DNA of 64,000 bases. It comes from Darksidea phi (taxonomy: Eukaryota; Ascomycota; Dothideomycetes; Pleosporales; Lentitheciaceae). Below, in pieces: positions 43,487 to 53,469 of the stretch. The number at the start of each line of letters is the position of its first letter. The stretch's first letter is position 1. The notes below the pieces were generated by a model. That model did no database searches and was not told the origin of the DNA. It was given only the letters and a program-made list of their open reading frames with translations. The stretch covers positions 1-64,000 of the forward strand of contig JASJFT010000181.1 in NCBI GenBank assembly GCA_030770425.1, written 5' to 3'. The translations under genes and the position numbers were made by a program.

Positions 43487-44724
43487 ATGGCGGTTTCAGC
43501 TGAAGCTTTGAAGATTCAAGATGAGAGATTTAAGAGCTTGGGATTGCAGAAGATGGTGGTGAATAAGGAGCAGGTGTGCAGTTATAGTAAGGATCTTGGG
43601 GCGGCGAAGGAAGAGAATCCGGTATTGGTGTTGATTCATGGGTATCCGGAATCTTCGTACATGTACGCGAAGTCTGCCTTTCGTAGTCACTCGTATTTAT
43701 CAAACAGCCAACAACCTTTTCCACATTTTCTTTGTAGACGGAGACTCTTCGTTGCCTCCAAAGGACTGATGGCTTACCCTGGCCGCAGAAGATCTGTTGC
43801 GTATGTATGGCTGACGAGGTGGTTTAGGTGGAGACACTTGATACCGTTGCTCCCAGTTGATGCACCGATATTTGTTCCAGATCTTCCGGGATATGGAGCT
43901 AGTGCACCCATTCAGAAAAATGACAAGCTCTCCGTTGGCAGCACGCTCCTCGCTGCGCTGAGGACAGAAGTCAAAAGGACGGCTAGCAAACCTCCCTCAA
44001 CTATCCCCGCAGTACTCATCGGGCATGACCGCGGTGCTCGAGTTGCGCACCGTCTTGCTGTAAGCGGTGCTGAAGGGATAGACATCTTAGGTGTCTGTCT
44101 TATCGACATCGTAAGGTTTCTCTCCGTCCTTCAATATGTGCTTTAGGATGCAAAACCACACGATAGCCAATATTGACACACGAGCAGGTTCCAACAACAG
44201 TGCAATGGGCCACTTCGGCCACTGCAGCCGAGGTCCCAGGAGACTTCCACTGGTCTCTGCTCGCAAACGTCAACCTAGCAATGCGTCTGATCAAAGCCTT
44301 CGGGCCAGCGAACTGGTGCGCTGAGATGATGATGCGGTGGGCGGGCACAAACTCCGCCGGCCTCAACAGGTTGAAATCAAACGACGCGTTCAATGTATAT
44401 GCAAAATTCCTCGAGCAAGACCATACCATCGACGCCACCAACAAGGACTACGAAGCCGGCGCCACTGTAGACTTGAAGGCGCAGAAGCAAGACCAAAAGG
44501 ATGGCAGGAAGATTAAGGCACCTCTGCTTTTGGTCTATAGTGAGAGTTATATTGGGAGGAAGCACAACGTTCAGGATGTGTGGAGGGACTGGGTGGATGA
44601 GGGGGTGGATATTAAGACTTTTGCGTTGGGCGATGGGATTGGACATTTTGGTGCTGAGGAGGCTCCAGAAGAGACGGCCAAGGCGGTGAATGGGTGGCTT
44701 AAGGGTATAGTAGGGGCGAAGTAG
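43487..44724 (+). CDS. Alpha/beta-hydrolase, epoxide hydrolase/dehalogenase-like
   Basis: Hydrolase with an aspartate nucleophile, as in epoxide hydrolases and haloacetate/haloalkane dehalogenases; substrate unknown. Model: exons 43487-43662, 43828-44110 and 44188-44724, 331 residues. Introns are 165 and 77 bp; phases close. Intron 1 is a multiple of three and contains no stop, so a retained form would add 55 residues. The oxyanion motif is HGYPES; the nucleophile Asp126 is in GHDRGA, a Ser-to-Asp change relative to lipases that defines this group; His306 is in GHFGAE. DLPGYGAS and IDIVPT are family blocks. No signal peptide, so intracellular. The acid residue of the triad was not pinned down. 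Confidence 0.85.
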
Positions 44725-44863
44725 ATTTATGTGGGATATCGGGGGGTTCGGGCGTTAGCAAGATACAATTAGGGAGCTGAAATAGTCTACGTGCAAAAGG
44801 GTCAGAGCGTAGAATAGAAATGTTACATGAGCGTATAATAGTGAGACGATCTGATGATGTGTG

Positions 44864-45581
44864 TCAGGAATTGATCCTTCCAGCTGGTCTCACCATGAGC
44901 TATTGGAGACGTTAGTGTTTTATCAAAATCAATTTATCTTCAACTTACCATCCAACTAAGTTCCACATCCCCGCCGCATCTCCTCAAATCCAACGCAATC
45001 TCCTTAACCGGCTTAAATCCATATCTCTCATACAACGGTCTTCCCATAACATTTGCCTCAACATAGGTTTCCACTCCCGCCTGATCCGCCTTCTCAAGCC
45101 CCCATTGCACCAACAACCCACCTGCCCCTCTGCGACGATGGTCCGAACGCGTGACCAGCGTATCGAGGGAATAATAGGGCCTCAAGCCCATGAGCTCCTT
45201 CTTGTTGCTATGCAGCATGGTAAAGAACGCGTGCCAGACTTCAGGGTTACTCTCATCATAAGGCTCCCCGAGTTCGAATTCTTTGTCGAGTTCCTTCGGG
45301 TCGCGGAGTGTGGCCGTGGGGTCCGAGGGGCGGTGGTAGGTCCAGCGGGATCCAGCAATGATTTCATTAGTGGACGTGTCGACACATTTTAGGTAGATGA
45401 CGCCTTCCTTGATGCTGTCGCGGATATCTTCTACGACGCGATTGAGCGTCTTTTCGGAGGCTGGAGCGTTGAAGTAATAGATTTTGTTTACTTCGTTCGC
45501 GAAGGCTGCATGGCGGATGCGCATGTATTGGGGTGCTTCGTCTGGAGTAAGGAGAGATACAACGAGATTGGGGTCCGGCAT
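44864..45581 (-). CDS. GNAT-family N-acetyltransferase
   Basis: Acetyl-CoA-dependent acyltransferase; acceptor unknown (small molecule or protein). Model: exons 44949-45581 and 44864-44899, 222 residues. The 49-bp intron (44900-44948) has a GTAAGT donor and a perfect cactaac branch; the last exon adds 12 residues (LMVRPAGRINS after SWM), a common ending of this fungal subgroup. Without the splice the frame stops 2 residues past the exon end. The acetyl-CoA motif A is LDTLVTRSDHRRRGAGGLLV, with RRRGAG as the pyrophosphate loop. Motif B follows with the YERYGFKPV strand. The N-terminal half with FANEVNKIYY is typical of ascomycete GNATs. No targeting signal. Confidence 0.85.
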
Positions 45582-46176
45582 TTTGAATGGAATTTGAGCT
45601 GCACTTTGGGGTATCCTGTGCTTTTTGATAATGCTGTACTATGTAGAGCGACAAGGCATATGTACACTTGGTTAGAAGAATAGCCCGTGAGTCATTAGTG
45701 AAATGACTCCAAGCCTTGTCGTACACGCCCTTTGCTTGTGCCAAGATCCTCACCACTTTCCTGATCAAGTGATATTACACCGATAACTCCCTTTTGACAA
45801 GGCTCTAAATCCTTTCAATGGTCGAAGTGGGCGAAGAGGAGCAAATCGGAATCGGAATGCTCTTCGGAATCGGAATCAACTCCCCATGTCAGAGAGGTAG
45901 AGTTGATCTGGATCTCACGCCGACTCTACGCGAGGCCGTGAGCTTGGTACGCATAGGATGGTAAGTAGATATAATAGTGAAATGAAAGCGCACATGATGC
46001 TCCACGAAAAATCCACATTGTTGTCCCTTTCTCGTCGGGCAAGATGTGAAAAGCATCGATCGCGGTTGCTCGCTCCTTGTCCCGCTAGCAAGCTTAGCCC
46101 AGACCCCTGTCACTATTTTTTTGCCGACGACATGGAATTTTTGCGGGTGACCGTTGACAGCTCCTCATAAATCGCC
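45582..46176. promoter_or_regulatory. divergent promoter region GNAT / UTP18
   Basis: 595 bp between two divergent start codons with no supported gene inside. It must hold both promoters. No specific site identified. Confidence 0.5.
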
Positions 46177-48203
46177 ATGGCCCCGAAAACAAAGACCACG
46201 CATAAATCGAACAATCACGAGCGATTTCTCCCCGGAAATACAAAAGACACCCCGAAGCCCCCCCCCGCGTATGACCTGGAACCTAGCGACACCGAAGCAG
46301 GCGCGCTGCAAGTGGTGAAAGACGCAATAGAACCAGAATGGGAGGGCTTTGGTGGGGATCATAGCGAGGAAGAAGGCCACGAGAGCAGCGATGATGATAG
46401 TGTGGATGTTGCAGTCAAGAAGGAGAAGCCTGTGCTTCCAAAAGATGCGGAAGAGGAAGAGCTTGAGCGCTTGATCTTTGGCGACTCTTCGGGCTTCAAA
46501 CAGGGTATAGACTCGTTCTCGCTCGACCATTCGGCAGGCGCAATCGGCGACGAGCAATCCGGCGACTCAGATCAAGACGTAGATTACGAGAATGCCGCTG
46601 ATCAGGATCTATTCTTTTTCGATGCCGGGCCTACCGCCGCACCTGCGGGCTCGTTAGTCGTCGCAACGGCTGAAGAATCAGAAGACGATGGGGACAAGCC
46701 TGCGTGGGAAGACAGCGATGACGAGCGCTTGGTTGTTAGTCTGGCGTCGGTGCCGCAATTAAGAAAGTTGAGAGAGACGGCGGGAGACGACATGGTCAAC
46801 GGGAAAGAGTATGCACGCAGACTGCGGAAACAGTACGAAAGGCTACATCCTATTCCTGCCTGGGCAATTCATGCCACTGGGAAGACCAAGCGGAAGAGGC
46901 GACATACATTGGAGGACGGCGAGAGTGACGAGGGATCCGCAAGCGATATGGATATCGATGAAGAGGATCTGTCAACGCAGCCTCTGGCAAAGTTGCTGAG
47001 GGATGCAGACATTCTGTCACGGACGTCCAGGGGCACTGCAAAGAGGCGAAAGCTACAATCCGGTACAGTAGACATCCAGAGACTAAAGGATGTGTGCAAG
47101 GCAGGCCCGGTATGTATTCCTCCGTTAACGCGTCACGAATTGCTCTGCTGACACGCTCATCACAGTCTGCAATTACATCTCTATCCTTCCACCCCACGTA
47201 CCCGCTTCTTCTCTCCTCCGGTCCCAGCTCGACGCTCTCCCTACACCATATCAACCCAAATCTTCCAACGCCGAATCCGCTTCTTACATCTCTCCATGTG
47301 AAGCATACACCTCTCACTACAACCGCTTTCCATCCTTCAGCCTCCGACTCGCGCATCTTCCTCAGCGCTCGTAGGCGCTACTTTCATGTCTGGAACCTAA
47401 GTACTGGGATAGTGGAGAAAGTAACCCGAGTATACGGGCACCAACAGGAGCAGCGCACAATGGAACATTTCGCTTTATCGCCCAATGGAAGATATATGGC
47501 TTTACGGGGCTCCTCCAAGAAGGGAGGAGGCGTGATCAATGTCCTCGATGCGAGGACAATGCAATGGATCACACAGGCGCGCATTGAGTCAAGAGGCGGC
47601 GTCGCAGACTTTGTCTGGTGGGGCGACGGAAGCGGTCTCAGCATTGCAGGCAAGAACGGCGAAGTCACTGAATGGAGCGTCGAAAATGGCGTAATAGGGC
47701 GTTGGATCGACGAGGGCTCGGTCGGCACTACAGTAATTGCAGTTGGTGGAAAGAGCGGGCGAGATGACTGGATCGGTGGAGACAGATGGGTTGCCGTGGG
47801 TAGCTCTAGCGGCATCGTGAACATTTACGATCGACGAGTGTGGAGCCAAAATAACCTGGCAAGCAACGGCAAAACTACAGACTCTAATGGCGGTATACCG
47901 AAAGCGCCGAAGCCGCTCCGAGCTCTTGATCAGCTCACGACACCTGTTTCGCATTTAGCATATTCCCCAGATGGGCAGATACTGCTCATGGCGAGTCGTT
48001 GGAAAAATAATGCCATGAGGCTCGTGCACCTGCCTTCGGCTACGGTCTTCAAGAATTGGCCCACAGAAAAGACGCCGTTGGGGAGGATCACCTCGGTTGC
48101 TTGGGGACGGCCGACAGAGGAGGAAGAGAGGGAAGGTAGTTTGGCGTTATTGGCGGTCGGTAGCGAGACTGGTCGCGTGAGACTGTGGGAAGTGAGGGCT
48201 TGA
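46177..48203 (+). CDS. UTP18: SSU processome WD40 protein Utp18
   Basis: WD40 protein of the UtpB subcomplex of the SSU processome, in pre-18S rRNA processing in the nucleolus. Model: exons 46177-47109 and 47166-48203, 656 residues; the 56-bp intron has a GTATGT donor and a cgctcatcacag end, phase 0. The N-terminal 300 residues are acidic and Lys-rich with the conserved LVVSLASVPQLRKLR and YARRLRKQYERLHPIPAWA (Utp18 signature, the exosome/Mtr4-docking half in yeast). The WD region starts at SAITSLSFHP and includes TTTAFHPSASDSRIF, LSPNGRYMALRG and the last VGSETGRVRLWEVRA. The length fits (yeast about 594, filamentous fungi longer). Confidence 0.92.
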
Positions 48204-48863
48204 TGGAGTTGAGAGTGTCCGCTTCTGGGCTTCATCTCGACGACCAGGGCGCCGGGAGTGTTCGCTGGTGCAGCAGTTCGCTAGTATCGACAACCCTCGT
48301 AGGTTTTTCTGCGTATGACGAGTCTAGCCATCATTCCCGTGTGCGAGTTCTGATCATCTATTTTTATCCTACTCTAAACTGACTTGGTGTATATTGTTGC
48401 ACACGAGTGATTGGAGGAAGATCCTGGCACATCCGAATTTGTGCTACACGGATCCGGGAGGTCGTCTCTCGTCTTGATTTAGCGCATGTCCTGCTCTTCT
48501 ATGGTCTTCTGTCGCAATATCTATCTATCAGCAATACAGCGGCTGCTCCCGCGTACTGATATTTACAAGCAGGAACGATCACCCACCACACTGCACCCGA
48601 GCGACGGCTCCCGCCTGACTCTCGACTGCAGCCTTCCTCACCCTACTCTCCAGCACAATACCTTCCCCTTACCATGGCAAAAGCGCAAACATGGAAGGGC
48701 GCATGCTGCAGTCGACAAACAAATTCGAGAGGTTTGCCGCAGGCTTCTTCCTCATCCCATCACCTTTTACCTCTTGGAAGAAACCACAGTCATTGTGCAA
48801 TACACTTTTTCCAACATCTTCGCAGCTACATAATAGCTACAGCATCTTCCCTTCTCTTCTGAT
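48204..48863. other. intergenic, UTP18 to mucin-like gene
   Basis: 660 bp without a supported gene. Short frames only. The segment before 48864 is pyrimidine-rich and probably leader. Confidence 0.5.
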
Positions 48864-51800
48864 ATGGGCAAAATTAAGATCAAGAACCGCGGCGACAAGA
48901 ACGCAGGACGACAAAACGCCCAACCTAGCGGTGAACCTTCGAGTTTACGATCTAGTATCAGCGGAATGACCACGGGAACAAACGTGAGAACCTACGACGG
49001 CACCGTCGAAACTCCAACGCCCTCCAGTATGTCTTCATACGGCCCGAACATGGAGGCTCACCACACTCCTGGGTCCAAAGAGCAAGCGGAAGCTCCCCTA
49101 CCACCTCGCTCTCGACGCCGTTGGTGGACGCGATGGATGCCTCGGCCATGGGGATGGTGGCCCTGCCGTACGTGGCGATGGATCCGCGATTTTGTTGTTG
49201 CTTTCTTTCGTCTCTTCCTGACTCAGTACTGGCTTGATCAATTACATACGCTCGCCCTAGTGGCCATCTTTGTTTTCAGCTTTTGGGCAGCCATCGAGGG
49301 CACGCTACACATGTTCAAGCCTGTCGCTGCTCAAGATGCAAACTGCAGCGTCGTCTATGTTACTATCCCAGGTCCGATCATCACGGTTTCTCTGGTTGGT
49401 GCAACGCCCTCTGATCCAAATCATGGCACCTACTACTATTCTGTCATCAATGGAACGACCCATTGGCTGAACAGCGTTGCTCCACCGACTCGGTTCAGCA
49501 CTCTTACTACAACGACGGGTGCGGGTACCACTACACCTCCGATGAGGCTTTCCTCGAGCTCGGGGCCCCCACCTACTGCACCGGGCCTGCCTATCATCAG
49601 CGGACTACCACCAACCGGCCCATCGCCTCCAGGTTCGTCTCCTATATTACCATCTTCACCAGGAGCCTTTCCTGTGCCTGGCACATCATTGGTTCTTACG
49701 ACCACAAGTTCGACAGCCATTGTTGCGCCCAGCGGGGGCACGCCTCCAGGAGCAACCCCTCCTTTGCCATTGCCGCCTTCAACGAGCATTGCGGTTCCGC
49801 TCCCTAGCATACCACCACCCGGTATTCTCAGTTCATCGAGTGCAACCGGGCAGCCACCATCATCCCAACCACCACCAGTCGTTGTAACAAGGACTCTTAC
49901 CGGGCCATCTGGTAGGCTCACGACGACTGCGACTATGACGAATGGGCCGAACCTTCCTCCCAGTCCAGCATTGCCTTCCGGTGCCAGCCAGAGTCCGCCG
50001 ATCAACTCCGCAAGTGTCCCAATTGCATCTAGTCTAGGGACCATTCCTAGTGGTAGTCTTGGCTCAGCAACAAGTCCGCAAGGAACGCCGGGCTCTTCCA
50101 CTGTTCCAGGTGTGCTGCCCCCAATTTCTGCATCCAGCATTCCGCTTCAGCCGACCCCCGGTGTTCCTTCCATCCCACCTACGTCAAGTGCCTCAACGAT
50201 TATCTTGACAACCATGAGCACTGCATCCAATGGGCAAATTCAGACAGTTACTCGAAGCTCAATAACGTTCGTGAGCGGGACTGCTCTTCTTCCGCCATCA
50301 TCAGCGATTATGTCCCAACCTGCAAGTCTACCAAGCTCAGGTTTGGTCAGCATGCCTCCGAACACGGAAAGTAGCCGATTCACGGTATCTCTACCGGCTC
50401 CGTCTCCGTCATCTGGCGCCACAACGTCAAATGTAGTGACTCCGCCTGGTTCCACAGTAACTGCAACAAGAGTCTCCAGCGTAAATCCTCCAGGTTCGTC
50501 TGCAGTCAGTCCATCGCTCACAGGTTCTGGTTCGTTACCAACAAGTCCTGGGCAGCCTCTACTTTCTCCTAGCTCGGTGCAGATGTCCTCGCCGATTCCA
50601 CCATCCGAGTCTGCGAGAGTGCCCAGCACCGGAAGCCAAACCACCTCTATGGTTGCAAGTTCGTTGCCGACATCACCGCCCATTGCACCGTCCGAGTCTG
50701 CTAGACTTTCCAGTACCGGAGGTCCACCCACATCGCTGTCTACGTTACCTGGAAGCGCTCCGTCACCTTCCTTGGGACTGAGTACCTCACCTTTGTCAAG
50801 CATTGGAGGATCTTCTAGTGGGCCTGGTAGTATTAGAAGCACCACAAGTCAGTCTGTCATAGGCACATCATCGACGCCTGTAGGAAACCTGCCATCCTCT
50901 ACGCCGATAAGCAACAGCCCTAGCCGCCCAAGCTTAACGCCTGTGTCAACTGTTACTCTGACGAACTCAATGTCGACGCTGATAACTACCCTTACAAGTT
51001 CAATTGCCGTTCCGTCGTCAGGTCCGTCTTCGTCAGCAGTCGCTTCGACGCAGTCATCGTCACCGCCGTGGAGTACTTCTACGCCGTCTTCAACGTCTAT
51101 TGTGACCAGTCCTGAGGTACCTACGACGCCTACGCCGCCCGTATTCCTCAACACTACTTCGTCGTTGAACATGACGTCTAGCTCTACCTTGTCATCAAGC
51201 TCCTACAACAGCATGACGAGCATGAGCATGTCGTCAATTTTGAGCTCGACCCTCTCTAGTTTGATTCCATCGTCCTCAGTGCGAACCCTTAGTTCGAACC
51301 CAGCTTCGTCTGCATTTATCAGTTTTTCAGTCACAGGGTCTTCCGGGTCTGGCTCGACTGTATTCTCAACTTTTGTGACAACAAGCTCAGGCTCGTTAAT
51401 GGCTTCATCACCATTAATGATAAGCTCGAGTTCGACTATCTCGCCATCAGCCTCTACAAGTCCTTTGATGACGCGAATTTCGAGCTCACCAGGTCCCGGC
51501 GCCAGTTCCCGACCTTCCGATGGCTGGAACGGCACGGCGCTACCTGTCATATGCAGTGGATCTCCGAACAGCCCTGATTGCCCGCCAGGCATGGCAGCAT
51601 TTACGACCAAAGTCGTAGCCTACGGGGACACTGAATTCAGCTTCGTCTTCCCGAAGCCGGACATTACGACGACCGTGTCGTATTGGACAGGAACTCACCC
51701 CTCAATTACCGGACCGGACTGGACAAGCCTGCCGTTGACCACGAGAACTGCCCGACAGACGCCCTTGACGGGGTTGCCAACGTTGCCGTCTTTTGAGCTC

Positions 51801-52544
51801 CTCCAGCCAAGTCTTTCAAAGAGCGGCTTCAAAACAATAGTTCAAACGGTCGTCGAGCCTCGGACAGCAACGCCGACGGGGACGAAGATAGCAGCGAGGG
51901 CGGAACCAGGAGAACCGACCTTCTGCGGCGAGTACGGCAATTTCACCCTCAACTTTGACGATTCAACTGTGGGCGGCGGAAACACGGACATACTCCCAGT
52001 CACGGGCATGCGAAACCCGTATCACCACCTCTTCTACGCCAACGGATTTGCCTACATACCAGACAAGTGGGAGCCATATCCCGCGATATCCCAACCGAAC
52101 GTCGCCATGTTCCTTCCAATCGGCTCCAGTCTCCTCCCGAACTCACCCTTCGCAGGAACTCTACTTCCGGGCGAACTGGGAGCGGGTCCTCGGGCCTCAG
52201 TGGATGCATACTGGTTCAACGCCTACTCGGGCTACTTCGGCTGCGCTCTCAACGGCATCACGCCCTGCACACTCCGCATATCGGGATACCGCTACGACGC
52301 CACGCTCAAGCAGGAAGTGCTCGCGGCCGAACAGAACGTCACTATTCCACCGTGCTGGGGCTACATCAACTGCAAACTCACCCAAGTCGTCTTCAACGCG
52401 CAGTTCACGGCGCTGTCGGGCATACAGTTCAACGCGTTCACGTATAATCTGGGCATACCGCAGATCTTCATGATGGACGGGTTGCAGTTGGAGTGGTGGA
52501 ACAATACGTGCTCGGCGGGGATTTTGCGTATCGGGCACAGTTAG
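48864..52544 (+). CDS. Membrane-anchored Ser/Thr/Pro-rich mucin-like surface protein
   Basis: 1226 residues, single exon; function unknown, probably a cell-surface or adhesin-type protein (inference). Layout: residues 1-82 polar, cytosolic; 83-108 a Trp/Arg/Pro patch with eight Trp in 87-106; one membrane helix about 126-147 (LHTLALVAIFVFSFWAAI); then an extracellular part. Residues about 200-930 are extremely Ser/Thr/Pro-rich with SSTSTS-like and PPSSG-like low-complexity stretches, expected to be heavily O-mannosylated. A C-terminal domain of about 250 residues (from FTTKVVAYGDTEF and PTFCGEYGNFTLNFDD onward) is folded-looking: several Cys, NPYHHLFYANGFAYIP, WFNAYSGYFGCALNGITPC and PCWGYINCK. 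This domain type occurs in other uncharacterised Dothideomycete proteins, so far as I can recall. No N-terminal cleavable signal: the helix is a signal anchor (type II). Confidence 0.75.
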   Translation: MGKIKIKNRGDKNAGRQNAQPSGEPSSLRSSISGMTTGTNVRTYDGTVETPTPSSMSSYGPNMEAHHTPGSKEQAEAPLPPRSRRRWWTRWMPRPWGWWPCRTWRWIRDFVVAFFRLFLTQYWLDQLHTLALVAIFVFSFWAAIEGTLHMFKPVAAQDANCSVVYVTIPGPIITVSLVGATPSDPNHGTYYYSVINGTTHWLNSVAPPTRFSTLTTTTGAGTTTPPMRLSSSSGPPPTAPGLPIISGLPPTGPSPPGSSPILPSSPGAFPVPGTSLVLTTTSSTAIVAPSGGTPPGATPPLPLPPSTSIAVPLPSIPPPGILSSSSATGQPPSSQPPPVVVTRTLTGPSGRLTTTATMTNGPNLPPSPALPSGASQSPPINSASVPIASSLGTIPSGSLGSATSPQGTPGSSTVPGVLPPISASSIPLQPTPGVPSIPPTSSASTIILTTMSTASNGQIQTVTRSSITFVSGTALLPPSSAIMSQPASLPSSGLVSMPPNTESSRFTVSLPAPSPSSGATTSNVVTPPGSTVTATRVSSVNPPGSSAVSPSLTGSGSLPTSPGQPLLSPSSVQMSSPIPPSESARVPSTGSQTTSMVASSLPTSPPIAPSESARLSSTGGPPTSLSTLPGSAPSPSLGLSTSPLSSIGGSSSGPGSIRSTTSQSVIGTSSTPVGNLPSSTPISNSPSRPSLTPVSTVTLTNSMSTLITTLTSSIAVPSSGPSSSAVASTQSSSPPWSTSTPSSTSIVTSPEVPTTPTPPVFLNTTSSLNMTSSSTLSSSSYNSMTSMSMSSILSSTLSSLIPSSSVRTLSSNPASSAFISFSVTGSSGSGSTVFSTFVTTSSGSLMASSPLMISSSSTISPSASTSPLMTRISSSPGPGASSRPSDGWNGTALPVICSGSPNSPDCPPGMAAFTTKVVAYGDTEFSFVFPKPDITTTVSYWTGTHPSITGPDWTSLPLTTRTARQTPLTGLPTLPSFELLQPSLSKSGFKTIVQTVVEPRTATPTGTKIAARAEPGEPTFCGEYGNFTLNFDDSTVGGGNTDILPVTGMRNPYHHLFYANGFAYIPDKWEPYPAISQPNVAMFLPIGSSLLPNSPFAGTLLPGELGAGPRASVDAYWFNAYSGYFGCALNGITPCTLRISGYRYDATLKQEVLAAEQNVTIPPCWGYINCKLTQVVFNAQFTALSGIQFNAFTYNLGIPQIFMMDGLQLEWWNNTCSAGILRIGHS

Positions 52545-53469
52545 TATACTTTACCAGAAGGGAGGCATTCTTTCTCGCTAACTCGGTGGGCTAGACTACT
52601 AGTCGGCACTGAGCAGGCAGCATTTTTGGAGATGGGTTCATACTATATGTTTGTGGGTGGTATATCGGTGGACATGAAGTATATGAGTTTTAGAATAGCA
52701 TAGACAGAATTGCAACATTGGATACGACGGCAGGTGATTGGAGTTCGGACGAGGTGCTGCAGATGACGAGGTTGATGTGGTGCAGATGATGCTGTGTGGC
52801 GAGTGATGTGCGCTCCGAGAGGGTGTATTGATACGTGAGGCGGGGGGATGTGGTTGGGCGGTATGCGTTTGCCGTGGGATGCCATCTCTCACATGGCCTT
52901 CTCCTTCTGGAAACATATCACGCATGGGGCGTCCACGGGGAAGGGCTCTCGCCGGACCTGGACGCGAGGCGCCTGCTATTGTCCGAAGGCAAAAGGTGAG
53001 ACGGTTAATTGTCAAGGCTGCCTAGCACGCCTTCCACAGTGTCTGCGCCGGCTTGCGCGTGATGGGTCAACTGGTGCTTGGCCCGCGCGTGACACCCTGT
53101 CGAAGGCCGACATGGACCAGCCTGCTGCGATATATCCGCGATAGGCCACCACCCACCCGAGCAAACGAAGGAACTGTTTTTTCCTTTCCCCACCTCCAAT
53201 CGCTGTGCGCCGTCGTTGCTATTTTCCGTGCCTCTGCTCGCCTCCGCGTTTGACCCCTGGGACGGCACGGACGCCAACTGGTGCTGATCACAGTGCATCA
53301 ACGCTGCTGGTGGGCCTAGCCGAGGCGGGCCTAGCTTTTTCGCTGCTCTACGTTGCGCCAGAGCCCTTCCCTCGTCTCTATCACCCACTAGACACTCCTC
53401 GTGCGCGCGAGGCTCCCGATCGATTTCGCCCTTTGCTCGCCTGCGTTGGTCCTTCACCGCGCGCATACC
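52545..53469. other. intergenic, GC-rich
   Basis: 925 bp with no supported gene. A long minus-strand frame (53005-53931) overlaps the CCCH gene and is rejected. The last part is the leader of the CCCH gene. Confidence 0.5.

Noticed and set aside
49436..51610. Long minus-strand frames opposite the mucin-like gene
   Set aside because: They are Gly/Asp/Val-rich mirror translations of a Ser/Thr/Pro-rich coding strand and have no family features.
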